Positions 53,074 to 61,663 of a stretch of DNA of 64,000 nt are shown here, in pieces. Every line of letters starts with the position of its first letter. The stretch's first letter is position 1. The position numbers were made by a program, and so were the translations under genes. The notes below the pieces were generated by a model, which did not search any database, was not told the DNA's origin, and saw only the letters and a list, made by a program, of their open reading frames with translations. The DNA lies in contig NZ_SSBL01000020.1 of the NCBI RefSeq assembly GCF_004795105.1, forward strand, positions 62,001 through 126,000, given 5' to 3'. Source of the DNA: Streptomyces sp. A0642 (lineage in GTDB: Bacteria > Actinomycetota > Actinomycetes > Streptomycetales > Streptomycetaceae).

Positions 53074-53760
53074 TCAGGCCTCACCCTGTGCGTCTGCGAA
53101 GGTGATCCGCTTCAGCAGGCCCGCCGCCTCCCGGTCCAGCAGCACCGCCGAGGAGCATCCGAGCGGCAGGAGGCCCGATTCGGTGTCCCGCAGCAGCCGG
53201 CCCACGGCCCTGCGGTGCCGGGCGAACGCGTAGCCGGAGACTCCGCGCCCCCGCTCGCGCTGCCCCTCCCTCGCCGTCCGCGGGGTCACGTCGAGCAGCA
53301 CGAGGTGCAGGGTGCGGCCACGGCGCCGGGCGTCGCGGGCCAGCCAGCCGCGCACCCAGGACTGGGTGCCGCAGTCGTGCACGACGACGGAGGCCCCGGA
53401 GCGCAGCACCCGCCACAGTCCCCAGTAGTGGGCGACGCGGACGAGCGGGCGGTAGAGGGCGTACGGGAGTAAGCGGGGCAGCAGGGCGGCCCAGCGGTCC
53501 CTGGTGTCCTGGGAGTCGATGGACCGGGCCGAGACGGCCCGCCGGATGAGCGTCGATTTTCCGCTTCCGGGCAGTCCGGAGACCACCACCACGTCGCCCG
53601 CCGCGAAGTGCAGGCCGCGCGGGCTGCGCCCCTCCCGCCTGCGCAGATCCCGTACGACGGGCGCGTGCGGGCCCAGCGTCTCCCTGGCCGGCACACCCTG
53701 CTGTGCGGGGAGTGCGCCCTGTGCGACCCCCGCGGTCGTCACGTACCGCTGCAACGTCAT
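53074..53760 (-). CDS. P-loop ATP-binding kinase-like protein (AAA_33 type)
   Basis: A 228-residue P-loop protein. Walker A is VVVVSGLPGSGKSTLIRRAV near residues 57-76; SIDSQDTRDRW and HDCGTQSWVRGWLARDARRR follow as in small-molecule or nucleic-acid kinases of the AAA_33/zeta-toxin type. No partner antitoxin is seen. ATG start with GGGAGGGCG upstream. It is divergent from the glycine riboswitch-gcvT transcript and heads the strand that carries the two SseB-like genes. The substrate is unknown. Confidence 0.8.
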   Translation of the reverse strand: MTLQRYVTTAGVAQGALPAQQGVPARETLGPHAPVVRDLRRREGRSPRGLHFAAGDVVVVSGLPGSGKSTLIRRAVSARSIDSQDTRDRWAALLPRLLPYALYRPLVRVAHYWGLWRVLRSGASVVVHDCGTQSWVRGWLARDARRRGRTLHLVLLDVTPRTAREGQRERGRGVSGYAFARHRRAVGRLLRDTESGLLPLGCSSAVLLDREAAGLLKRITFADAQGEA

Positions 53761-53938
53761 CGCCCTCCCCCTGCCGACCGGCCCACACCTGTCCCGAGAA
53801 GTGTAAAGAAAAGGTAATGCGGCACAACCGTCCGACCCGCCCGATCCCGCGAGAGACCGGGATCGGTACCGACCCCCCACTCTCCCGCAATGCGTGCGAT
53901 GATGACCCCCGTCAACTGCATAAAGGCCGCTCGAATCC

Positions 53939-54131
53939 GCGCGGGAGAGTCCCGGTCACCGTGCCGGGCGCCGAAGGAGCAAGATCCTCCCTTGAATCTC
54001 TCAGGCCCCGTACCGCGTGGATGAGGCAGATCTGAAAAGCGAGCCGCCCTGCGGCTCCACCCAAGGTGCAAGCCGAACCCCTCCGGGGCCTCTCGGCGAA
54101 CCTCTCAGGTTCCGATGACAGATGGGGAGGG
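53939..54131 (+). ncRNA. Tandem glycine riboswitch
   Basis: A cis-acting two-aptamer RNA that binds glycine and normally turns on the downstream genes. Aptamer 1 (about 53939-54040) has GGGAGAG, GCCGAAGGAGCAAG, AATCTCTCAGGC and GATGAGGCAGATCTGAAAAG. Aptamer 2 (about 54041-54131) has CCAAGGTGCAAGCC, AACCTCTCAGGTTCCGATGA and CAGATGGGGAGG. A linker and the gcvT ribosome binding site follow within 36 bases. I see no terminator between aptamer 2 and gcvT, so control may act at translation initiation. It commits gcvT, gcvH and glyA to glycine-inducible expression. Confidence 0.95.
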
Positions 54132-54166
54132 ATCGTCCACGTCGTCATGCCCTGGGAGCCTTATCC

Positions 54167-55282
54167 ATGAGCACCGCCCCCCGCCTCACAGCCCTCGATG
54201 CCCTGCACCGTTCGCTGGGCGCGACCATGACCGACTTCGCGGGCTGGGACATGCCGCTGCGGTACGCCAGTGAGCGCGACGAGCACAACGCCGTGCGCAC
54301 GAAGGCCGGCCTGTTCGACCTGTCCCACATGGGCGAGATCACCGTCACCGGTCCCGAGGCCGTGGCGCTGCTGAACTTCGCGCTCGTCGGCAACATCGGC
54401 ACCGTCTCCGTCGGCCGCGCCCGCTACACGATGATCTGCGCCGAGGACGGCGGCATCCTGGACGACCTGATCGTCTACCGGCTCGGCGAGACCGAGTACA
54501 TGGTGGTGGCCAACGCCGGCAACGCGCAGACCGTGCTGGACGCGCTCACCGCGCGGGCCGAGGGCTTCGACGCCCAGGTGCGCGACGACCGTGACGCGTA
54601 CGCGCTGATCGCCGTCCAGGGCCCCGAGTCCCCCGCCATCCTGGCCGCGGTCACCGAGGCCGACCTGGACGGCCTGAAGTACTACGCCGGCCTGCCCGGC
54701 ACGGTCGCCGGGGTTCCCGCGCTCATCGCCCGTACCGGCTACACCGGCGAGGACGGCTTCGAACTGTTCGTCGCCCCCGAGCACGCAGAGCGGCTGTGGA
54801 AGGCCCTCACCGAGGCGGGCGCCTCCCGTGGCCTGATCCCGTGCGGGCTCTCCTGCCGCGACACGCTGCGCCTGGAGGCGGGCATGCCGCTGTACGGGCA
54901 CGAGCTGACCACCGCGCTGACGCCGTTCGACGCCGGTCTGGGCCGGGTGGTGAAGTTCGAGAAGGAGGGCGACTTCGTGGGCCGCAAGGCCCTGGAGACC
55001 GCCGCCGAGCGCGCCGAGACCGCCCCGCCCCGCAAGCTCGTCGGTCTGGTGGCCGAGGGGCGCCGGGTGCCGCGCGCGGGCTTCCCGGTCGTCGCGGACG
55101 GCCAGGTCATCGGCGAGGTCACCTCGGGCGCGCCCTCGCCCACCCTCGGCAAGCCGATCGCCATGGCGTACGTCGACGCCGCCCACGCCACGCCCGGCAC
55201 CGAGGGTGTCGCCGTGGACATCCGGGGCAGCCACGAACCGTACGAGGTCGTGGCGCTGCCGTTCTACAAGCGCCGTAAGTAG
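54167..55282 (+). CDS. gcvT: Glycine cleavage system T protein (aminomethyltransferase)
   Basis: Transfers the methylene group from aminomethyl-lipoyl-GcvH to tetrahydrofolate, releasing ammonia. The 371 residues have FAGWDMPLRYAS, FDLSHMGEITVTG, ARTGYTGEDGFELFV, SCRDTLRLEAGMPLYGHEL and LGRVVKFEKEGDF in the expected order. ATG with GGGAG eight bases upstream; the longer frame from 54122 would run into the riboswitch. Controlled by the glycine riboswitch. gcvH follows after 102 bp. The P protein gene is not in the window. Confidence 0.98.
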   Translation: MSTAPRLTALDALHRSLGATMTDFAGWDMPLRYASERDEHNAVRTKAGLFDLSHMGEITVTGPEAVALLNFALVGNIGTVSVGRARYTMICAEDGGILDDLIVYRLGETEYMVVANAGNAQTVLDALTARAEGFDAQVRDDRDAYALIAVQGPESPAILAAVTEADLDGLKYYAGLPGTVAGVPALIARTGYTGEDGFELFVAPEHAERLWKALTEAGASRGLIPCGLSCRDTLRLEAGMPLYGHELTTALTPFDAGLGRVVKFEKEGDFVGRKALETAAERAETAPPRKLVGLVAEGRRVPRAGFPVVADGQVIGEVTSGAPSPTLGKPIAMAYVDAAHATPGTEGVAVDIRGSHEPYEVVALPFYKRRK

Positions 55283-55384
55283 CGCCACGGGCGTGACGGA
55301 GCAAGGCTCACGTGACGCAGTCGTATCTCACACCGTAAGACCACCGTTCATCAGCACTCCCCCGCGTACAGGAGAATTCAGGTC

Positions 55385-55762
55385 ATGAGCAACCCCCAGC
55401 AGCTGCGGTACAGCAAGGAGCACGAGTGGCTGTCGGCCGTCGAGGACGGTGTGGCCACGATCGGCATCACGGAGCACGCGGCCAACGCGCTCGGTGACGT
55501 CGTCTACGTCCAGCTCCCCGAGGTCGGTGACACGGTGACCGCGGGCGAGACCTGCGGCGAGCTGGAGTCGACCAAGTCGGTCAGCGACCTGTACTCGCCG
55601 GTGACGGGCGAGGTCACGGCCGCGAACCAGGACGTCGTGGACGACCCGTCGCTGGTGAACTCCGCTCCGTTCGAGGGCGGCTGGCTGTTCAAGGTACGCG
55701 TCGCGGAGGAGCCGAAGGACCTGCTCTCCGCCGACGAGTACACCGAGTTCTCCGGCAACTGA
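55385..55762 (+). CDS. gcvH: Glycine cleavage system H protein
   Basis: Lipoyl carrier that shuttles the aminomethyl group between P, T and L proteins. The 125 residues are the usual size, with YSKEHEWLS at the start and the lipoylation Lys64 in ELESTKSVSDLYSPVTGEV. ATG start with AGGAGA upstream. It lies in gcvT-gcvH-glyA on the same strand, glyA 19 bp later. Confidence 0.98.
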   Translation: MSNPQQLRYSKEHEWLSAVEDGVATIGITEHAANALGDVVYVQLPEVGDTVTAGETCGELESTKSVSDLYSPVTGEVTAANQDVVDDPSLVNSAPFEGGWLFKVRVAEEPKDLLSADEYTEFSGN

Positions 55763-55781
55763 GACCCCAAGGGACCACCTG

Positions 55782-57041
55782 ATGTCGCTTCTCAACTCCT
55801 CCCTCCACGAGCTGGACCCGGACGTCGCCGCCGCTGTCGACGCCGAGCTCCACCGTCAGCAGTCCACCCTCGAGATGATCGCCTCGGAGAACTTCGCTCC
55901 CGTCGCGGTCATGGAGGCGCAGGGCTCCGTCCTGACCAACAAGTACGCCGAGGGCTACCCCGGCCGCCGCTACTACGGCGGCTGTGAGCACGTCGACGTG
56001 GTCGAGCAGATCGCGATCGACCGCATCAAGGCGCTCTTCGGCGCCGAGGCCGCGAACGTGCAGCCGCACTCCGGTGCGCAGGCCAACGCCGCCGCGATGT
56101 TCGCGCTGCTGAAGCCGGGCGACACGATCATGGGCCTGAACCTGGCGCACGGCGGTCACCTGACCCACGGCATGAAGATCAACTTCTCCGGCAAGCTCTA
56201 CAACGTGGTCCCGTACCACGTCGACGACACCGGCACCGTGGACATGGCCGAGGTCGAGCGCCTCGCCAAGGAGTCCAAGCCGCAGCTGATCGTGGCCGGC
56301 TGGTCCGCCTACCCCCGCCAGCTGGACTTCGCCGCCTTCCGCCGCATCGCGGACGAGGTCGGCGCGTACCTGATGGTCGACATGGCGCACTTCGCCGGTC
56401 TGGTCGCCGCGGGCCTGCACCCCAACCCGGTGCCGCACGCCCACGTCGTCACGACCACCACGCACAAGACCCTCGGCGGTCCGCGCGGCGGCGTGATCCT
56501 CTCCACGCAGGAGCTCGCGAAGAAGATCAACTCGGCGGTCTTCCCGGGTCAGCAGGGCGGCCCGCTGGAGCACGTGATCGCGGCCAAGGCGGTCTCGTTC
56601 AAGGTCGCGGCGACCGATGAGTTCAAGGAGCGCCAGCAGCGCACCCTGGACGGCGCCCGGATCCTCGCCGAGCGCCTGGTGCAGCCGGACGTCACCGAGG
56701 TCGGCGTCTCCGTCCTGTCCGGCGGCACGGACGTGCACCTGGTCCTCGTGGACCTGCGCAACTCCGAGCTGGACGGCCAGCAGGCCGAGGACCGGCTCCA
56801 CGAGCTGGGCATCACGGTCAACCGGAACGCCATCCCCAACGACCCGCGGCCGCCCATGGTCACCTCGGGCCTCCGGATCGGCACGCCGGCGCTCGCCACC
56901 CGCGGTTTCCAGGCGGCGGACTTCACCGAGGTCGCCGAGATCATCGCCTCGGCCCTCAAGCCGTCGTACGACGCGGACGACCTGAAGGCCCGCGTCGTCG
57001 CGCTCGCCGACAAGTTCCCGCTGTACCCCGGTGTGAAGTAG
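55782..57041 (+). CDS. glyA: Serine hydroxymethyltransferase
   Basis: PLP enzyme that interconverts serine and glycine with tetrahydrofolate. The 419 residues include EMIASENFAPVAVMEAQGS, NKYAEGYPGRRYYGGCEHVD, HAHVVTTTTHKTLGGPRGG with PLP Lys229, and NPVPHAHVV. ATG start with AAGGGA/ACCACCT region upstream. With GcvT and GcvH it lets excess glycine become serine via methylene-tetrahydrofolate. A long hairpin follows. Confidence 0.98.
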   Translation: MSLLNSSLHELDPDVAAAVDAELHRQQSTLEMIASENFAPVAVMEAQGSVLTNKYAEGYPGRRYYGGCEHVDVVEQIAIDRIKALFGAEAANVQPHSGAQANAAAMFALLKPGDTIMGLNLAHGGHLTHGMKINFSGKLYNVVPYHVDDTGTVDMAEVERLAKESKPQLIVAGWSAYPRQLDFAAFRRIADEVGAYLMVDMAHFAGLVAAGLHPNPVPHAHVVTTTTHKTLGGPRGGVILSTQELAKKINSAVFPGQQGGPLEHVIAAKAVSFKVAATDEFKERQQRTLDGARILAERLVQPDVTEVGVSVLSGGTDVHLVLVDLRNSELDGQQAEDRLHELGITVNRNAIPNDPRPPMVTSGLRIGTPALATRGFQAADFTEVAEIIASALKPSYDADDLKARVVALADKFPLYPGVK

Positions 57042-57069
57042 TCGAACCGGCGTATTTGCACGTTGGGGA

Positions 57070-57107
57070 GGGGCACCGCGCACACTGAACAGTGAGCGCG
57101 GTGCCCC
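57070..57107 (+). terminator. Terminator after glyA
   Basis: GGGGCACCGCGC (57070-57081) pairs with GCGCGGTGCCCC (57096-57107), and after one A/A mismatch CACTG pairs with CAGTG inside. The total is about 17 bp. It separates the riboswitch operon from sdaA, which starts 89 bp later and probably has its own promoter or depends on readthrough. Confidence 0.82.
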
Positions 57108-57195
57108 ATCCCTTGTCCCCGCTCTTCGGGCCCACCCCGCCCGTACCGCACCACCCGGCAGACAACGGCGTCTACCAACCCTTAGGAGTCCCCCC

Positions 57196-58578
57196 GTGGC
57201 CATCTCGGTCTTCGACCTGTTCTCGATCGGCATCGGCCCGTCCAGCTCCCATACGGTCGGCCCCATGCGCGCGGCCCGTATGTTCGCGCGCCGGCTGAAG
57301 AACGAGGGCCTGCTGGCCCACACCGCCTCGATACGCGCCGAACTCTTCGGCTCCCTCGGCGCCACCGGCCACGGCCACGGCACCCCCAAGGCCGTCCTGC
57401 TCGGCCTGGAGGGCGAGTCCCCCCGTACCGTCGACGTCGAAACGGCGGACGCCCGCGTCGACGCCATCCGGAGCACCGGCCGGATCAATCTCCTCGGCAT
57501 GCACGAGATCGCCTTCGACGCCGACAAGCAGCTGGTCCTGCACCGCCGCAAGAGGCTTCCGTACCACGCCAACGGCATGACCGTCTTCGCGTACGACCAC
57601 GAGGGCGCCTTGCTGCTGGAGAAGACCTACTACTCGGTCGGCGGCGGCTTCGTCGTCGACGAGGACGCCGTCGGCGAGGACCGGATCGTCCCCGACGACA
57701 CCGTCCTCAAGCACCCCTTCCGCACGGGCGACGAGCTGCTGCGCCTCGCCCGCGACACCGGTCTGTCGATCTCCTCCCTGATGCTGGAGAACGAGCGCGC
57801 CTGGCGCACGGAGGACGAGATCCGCTCCGGGCTGCTCGACATCTGGCGTGCCATGCAGTCGTGCGTCTCGCGCGGCATGTCCCGCGAGGGCATCCTGCCC
57901 GGCGGCCTCAAGGTCCGCCGCCGCGCGGCGAACACCGCCCGCCAGCTGCGCGCCGAGGGCGACCCGCAGACCCACGCGATGGAGTGGATCACCCTCTACG
58001 CGATGGCGGTCAACGAGGAGAACGCCGCGGGCGGCCGCGTCGTCACCGCCCCGACCAACGGCGCTGCCGGCATCATCCCGGCGGTGCTGCACTACTACAT
58101 GAACTTCGCGGCCGGGGGGGCCACCGAGGCGGAGAAGGACGACAGCGTCGTCCGCTTCCTCCTGGCGGCCGGCGCCATCGGCATGCTGTTCAAGGAGAAC
58201 GCCTCCATCTCCGGCGCCGAGGTCGGCTGCCAGGGCGAGGTCGGCTCCGCCTGCTCCATGGCCGCGGGCGCCCTCGCCGAGGTCCTGGGCGGCACCCCCG
58301 AGCAGGTCGAGAACGCCGCCGAGATCGGCATGGAGCACAACCTGGGCCTGACCTGCGACCCGGTCGGCGGTCTCGTCCAGATCCCGTGCATCGAGCGCAA
58401 CGGCATGGCGGCCGTGAAGGCCGTCACCGCGGCGAAGATGGCGCTGCGCGGCGACGGCAGCCACAAGGTCTCCCTCGACAAGGTCATCAAGACCATGAAG
58501 GAGACGGGCGCCGACATGAGCGTGAAGTACAAGGAGACCGCCCGGGGCGGTCTCGCGGTGAACATCATCGAGTGCTGA
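57196..58578 (+). CDS. sdaA: L-serine ammonia-lyase (iron-sulfur type, single chain)
   Basis: Deaminates L-serine to pyruvate. The 460 residues contain both the beta part (SVFDLFSIGIGPSSSHTVGP, ending the domain near 150) and the alpha part, as in E. coli SdaA. Cluster-ligand Cys are in EVGCQGEVGSACSMAAG and NLGLTCDPVGG; PTNGAAGIIPAVLHYY is also kept. GTG start with TTAGGAG eight bases upstream. It follows glyA and provides the exit for serine made from glycine. Confidence 0.97.
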   Translation: MAISVFDLFSIGIGPSSSHTVGPMRAARMFARRLKNEGLLAHTASIRAELFGSLGATGHGHGTPKAVLLGLEGESPRTVDVETADARVDAIRSTGRINLLGMHEIAFDADKQLVLHRRKRLPYHANGMTVFAYDHEGALLLEKTYYSVGGGFVVDEDAVGEDRIVPDDTVLKHPFRTGDELLRLARDTGLSISSLMLENERAWRTEDEIRSGLLDIWRAMQSCVSRGMSREGILPGGLKVRRRAANTARQLRAEGDPQTHAMEWITLYAMAVNEENAAGGRVVTAPTNGAAGIIPAVLHYYMNFAAGGATEAEKDDSVVRFLLAAGAIGMLFKENASISGAEVGCQGEVGSACSMAAGALAEVLGGTPEQVENAAEIGMEHNLGLTCDPVGGLVQIPCIERNGMAAVKAVTAAKMALRGDGSHKVSLDKVIKTMKETGADMSVKYKETARGGLAVNIIEC

Positions 58579-58921
58579 GACTCCGGGCGGGCGGCCCGTC
58601 CCTCGGCTATCCGCGCCTGGCCAGCGCTCTTCCACCGTTCAGGGCGGACGCTGCCTGCGTTGCCCGTGCACGGAAAGCCCCTGCGGCTCCCCATGACCGG
58701 CGGGGCCCGCGCGCATCCCTCCGGCCGGCTCGCGGTGCGGGGCCGCCCCGGGGGGAGGACGACCGCCGGGGCGTGCACGCGCCGGGCTCACGGCAGCACC
58801 TCGCGCGACCGGACAGGGGAGCCTGGCGTGCAGTGGGGTAGCTTGCCTTTCCGTACTCGAGCGACAGCATGTGCCGCCGGCCATTCACGTGGGGCGGGCG
58901 TGCCGGGGGAAGGGCTCTTCC
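58579..58921. other. Intergenic region at a change in gene order
   Basis: 343 bp, no supported gene on either strand. A GC-rich part (58590-58800) without a clear hairpin follows sdaA, and an AT-richer part (58830-58860) may hold the promoter of the phosphatase gene. I see no repeat, integrase remnant or tRNA edge. Confidence 0.45.
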
Positions 58922-60193
58922 ATGCGGGACAGCGGAATGGACGAACTGGGTGAGGCGCTGGCCGCTGCGGAGGCCGCGCCGCCGGTGGAGTCCGTCGACG
59001 TCATCGCCGCGACTCTGCGCAGACAGCTCGGGGCCCGGTCGGTGTCGTTCCTGATCACCGACTACACGGGTGCCTCCGTCGTCCGCCTGGGCACCGCGGA
59101 CGACATCGACGTGGAGTGTCCCGCAGATCCGATCGCTGTCTCCGGCACCGTCTACGACAAGGTGATACGGGCCCAGCAACCGCATGTGGAGGCCATAGCG
59201 GGCGGCGCTTGGACCCGGGTGATCGCACCGGTCACCAATCGCGGCGACGCGCTCGGGCTGCTGGAGCTTCATCTGCCCTACCACCCCGGCCCGGGCACCC
59301 TGCTGAAGATCAGCCGGAGCGCCCACGCCCTGTCCTACATCGTCATCGCGAACCGGCCCTTCACCGACCTGTACCAGTGGGGCCGCCGCACCGCCCCGCT
59401 GAGCCTGGCCGCCGAGATCCAGTACCAGCTGCTGCCGACCTCTTTGGCCTGCGAGGCCGCCCAGTTCGCGGTCGCGGGGGCCTTGGAGCCGGCCGAGCAC
59501 GTCGGCGGCGACACCTTCGACTACGTCATAGACCGCGACCACGTGCAGCTGTCCGTCACCGACGCCATGGGCCACGACGTCGACGCCGCCCTCCTGGCCA
59601 CCCTGCTCGTCGGCGCACTGCGCCGCGCCCGCAGACAGGGAGCCGACCTCGCCGAACAGGCACGGGCCGCCGACCTGGCCGTGGCCGAGCACAGCGGCGG
59701 CCGCTACGCCACCGGACAACTGCTGCGGATCAGCCTCCACGACGGTCGCACCGAGTTCATCAACGCCGGCCACCCCTGGCCCCTGCGCCTGCGCGCCGGG
59801 AAGGCCGAGGAGATCGCACCGGCCATCGACATGCCCTTCGGTTTCCTGGCCCCCCACACCTACACGGTCCAGCGCCTGGACCTGAGGAAGGGGGACCGGC
59901 TGATCATGCTCACCGACGGAATGCAGGAGCGCAGCGCCGCGCATCTCGATCTGCCCGGCCTCATCGAGAGCACGCAGGACCTGCACCCGCGGGAGGCCGC
60001 CCGTGTGCTGATCGAGCACGTCGTCGACGCCCATGACGGCGTCCTGCACGACGACGCCACCGTGATGTGCCTGGACTGGTACGGCACCGAGTCCACCCGC
60101 CGCGACGCCGACCACGGTGCCGACGTCACCGACGCCTCTCCCGCGGCCGTCCAGCACACCGCACCCCCAGGGGCTGCGGACCCCCGGCGGTGA
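58922..60193 (+). CDS. GAF-like/SpoIIE PP2C phosphatase
   Basis: A 423-residue Mg/Mn-dependent Ser/Thr phosphatase. The N-terminal 165 residues look like a GAF sensor (SVSFLITDYTGASVVRLGTA, PVTNRGDALGLLELHLPY). A short helical linker (SLAAEIQYQLLPTSL) leads into the SpoIIE/PP2C domain with metal-binding HVGGDTFDYV, TDAMGHDVDAALL, MLTDGMQER and HDDATVMCLDW, so it should be active. Such proteins dephosphorylate anti-anti-sigma factors or act alone in sigma-B-like stress pathways; no partner is adjacent. ATG with GGGGGAAGGG upstream. Confidence 0.92.
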   Translation: MRDSGMDELGEALAAAEAAPPVESVDVIAATLRRQLGARSVSFLITDYTGASVVRLGTADDIDVECPADPIAVSGTVYDKVIRAQQPHVEAIAGGAWTRVIAPVTNRGDALGLLELHLPYHPGPGTLLKISRSAHALSYIVIANRPFTDLYQWGRRTAPLSLAAEIQYQLLPTSLACEAAQFAVAGALEPAEHVGGDTFDYVIDRDHVQLSVTDAMGHDVDAALLATLLVGALRRARRQGADLAEQARAADLAVAEHSGGRYATGQLLRISLHDGRTEFINAGHPWPLRLRAGKAEEIAPAIDMPFGFLAPHTYTVQRLDLRKGDRLIMLTDGMQERSAAHLDLPGLIESTQDLHPREAARVLIEHVVDAHDGVLHDDATVMCLDWYGTESTRRDADHGADVTDASPAAVQHTAPPGAADPRR

Positions 60194-60384
60194 GGTCGCC
60201 CGCCACGTCCGCCCGAGGCCGTCCGGCCGGGGCCTGGGCGCCGCCCGGGACCTCCGGCCGACCGCCCGCGAGGGAACCCGGGAGCCGTCCGCCCACCCGC
60301 GCCCCGGTGGCTCCGGCGTCAAGACTTCAGCACGCTCCCACCCGGAACCGGCACCGCGGAGAGGCAGCCCGACGGCCGACGAAT

Positions 60385-60756
60385 ATGATCGACCCCATGT
60401 CGAAGCCTGACTCTCTGCTTGTTGACGTTGTCGCCCTGGTCGAATCCGGGCACAGCAATCAGATGTCGTTGACCGTGGTCGCCGGTGGTGCTGTCATCAC
60501 GGGCCGGCTGGCTCCCGAAGCCGTCTGGAGGCAACGGGTGTCGGAGGTCCTGGCGGACTCGGCCCGCCTGAGCGACTTCTCCGCCGTGTTCACCACCCCG
60601 GCACCCGAGGAAGGACCCCCCACGCATCTGCACTTCCATGTGGCCCGGATTCTGCAGGGCACAGTGGGAATCCCGGAGACAGGCGGGATGTACCGGGTGG
60701 CGATCGAAGACGTCAGCGCCTGGACCATGGGCGACTTCAGCTACTCCGACCACTGA
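60385..60756 (+). CDS. GvpU-like protein
   Basis: A 123-residue protein of unknown function. SLTVVAGGAVITGRLAPEAV, HLHFHVARILQGTVGIPETG and RVAIEDVSAWTMGDFS follow the same order as in GvpU, an accessory protein in bacillar gas-vesicle clusters. No gas-vesicle structural gene (gvpA) is in the window, so this may be a stand-alone relative with another role. ATG at 60385; a second ATG at 60397 is equally possible and neither has a clear ribosome binding site. A 20-bp terminator follows. Confidence 0.6.
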   Translation: MIDPMSKPDSLLVDVVALVESGHSNQMSLTVVAGGAVITGRLAPEAVWRQRVSEVLADSARLSDFSAVFTTPAPEEGPPTHLHFHVARILQGTVGIPETGGMYRVAIEDVSAWTMGDFSYSDH

Positions 60757-60786
60757 CCTACCGCCGCGCCGGACAGACCCCGGCAC

Positions 60787-60829
60787 GCGGTGAGGGTCCG
60801 ACCGGCTGCGCCGGTCGGACCCTCACCGC
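60787..60829. terminator. Bidirectional terminator after the GvpU-like gene
   Basis: Arms 60787-60806 and 60810-60829 are perfectly complementary over 20 bp with a 3-nt loop, between convergent genes. No T run. Confidence 0.88.
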
Positions 60830-60843
60830 TGCTTGCCCGCCGG

Positions 60844-61155
60844 TCAGGCGGCCACGGGGCCGCCGAGCATCGCGGACGCGTGTGTCAGCGGGTCGAGCAC
60901 GCGGACGGGTGCCGGGGCCTGGGGAAGGCCGCGGCAGGTGAAGCCGAGCTGGGCCATGGCCCGAAGGACTTCGCCGGCGCTGAAGTCACGGCGGTCCTGG
61001 CGGGTGACGACCTGCCCGACCTGTTTGACGGGGTAGGTGCGCCGGCCGATGATCACCGACTCGCCGGAAACCTTCTCGGGCTTGATGCCGCTCATCGAAT
61101 CCAGGACGCCGCTCCTGGTGAGGTCGAACGGGAAACGGGCGATGACACAGCGCAT
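60844..61155 (-). CDS. SCO5918-family protein of unknown function
   Basis: A 103-residue protein, MRCVIARFPFDLTRSGVLDS, then GESVIIGRRTYPVKQVGQVV and DFSAGEVLRAMAQLGFTCRG. I recognise it as the Streptomyces family named after SCO5918. There are no membrane segments or catalytic motifs. It lies downstream of a CBS-like gene and a DEAD-box helicase gene on the same strand, as I recall for the SCO5918-SCO5921 region, so a role in cold or RNA stress is suggested by context only. Confidence 0.78.
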   Translation of the reverse strand: MRCVIARFPFDLTRSGVLDSMSGIKPEKVSGESVIIGRRTYPVKQVGQVVTRQDRRDFSAGEVLRAMAQLGFTCRGLPQAPAPVRVLDPLTHASAMLGGPVAA

Positions 61156-61209
61156 GATGCCTCACGGGGACGGAGGGGCGGGGAGATGGTCGTGTCGCGG
61201 TGAGGCGGT

Positions 61210-61614
61210 TCAGCCGGCCAGGGCGAGGATGCGCGGAGTGCTGCCGTGTGCGTCGGCGGCGGGCAGCGCCCAGGGCGAGCCGCCGCGCGCTGCGTGCTCG
61301 GCCCGGGGCATCGTGCTCACGGGCGCGGTGGGCGGCCTGTGGTCGCCGAGGATGTCGCGCAACTGGAGCCGGTCGGTGTAGTCGGGGCTGTCGCGTACCG
61401 CGGCGAGCCGGGCCCAGGTGACCAGTTGGGTCCCCGGGCCGTAGGGGTCGCAGACCAGCAGGTGCCCGGTGCGGGCACTGGCCATGACCGACAGGGCGAC
61501 CTCGACGGTCATGTCGTCCCAGACCTGGGGTCCGCCCGTGCTCCCGGCGTCGGCCTCCGCCGTGCGCCCCGTGGGGGCCGTGGCCGAGCGGGGTCGCATC
61601 TGAACCAGCGTCAA
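61210..61614 (-). CDS. CBS-like domain protein
   Basis: A 134-residue protein with what looks like a single CBS motif: MTVEVALSVMASARTGHLLV, CDPYG, LVTWARLAAVRDSPDYTDRL and QLRDILGD. A Ser/Thr/Pro/Ala linker and tail frame it. CBS motifs usually pair to bind adenosine nucleotides, so a dimer would be needed. TTG start with AGGAGA seven bases upstream. It lies between the helicase and SCO5918-type genes on the same strand, probably cotranscribed. Confidence 0.7.
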   Translation of the reverse strand: MTLVQMRPRSATAPTGRTAEADAGSTGGPQVWDDMTVEVALSVMASARTGHLLVCDPYGPGTQLVTWARLAAVRDSPDYTDRLQLRDILGDHRPPTAPVSTMPRAEHAARGGSPWALPAADAHGSTPRILALAG

Positions 61615-61663
61615 CGTGTGTCTCCTGCGGTGGTGGGTCAGTTTCCTGGTGACGGGAGAGCCC

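Noticed and set aside
53074..53760. Zeta-toxin of a toxin-antitoxin pair
   Set aside because: The P-loop protein resembles the fold, but no antitoxin-sized partner is adjacent; a small-molecule kinase is equally likely.
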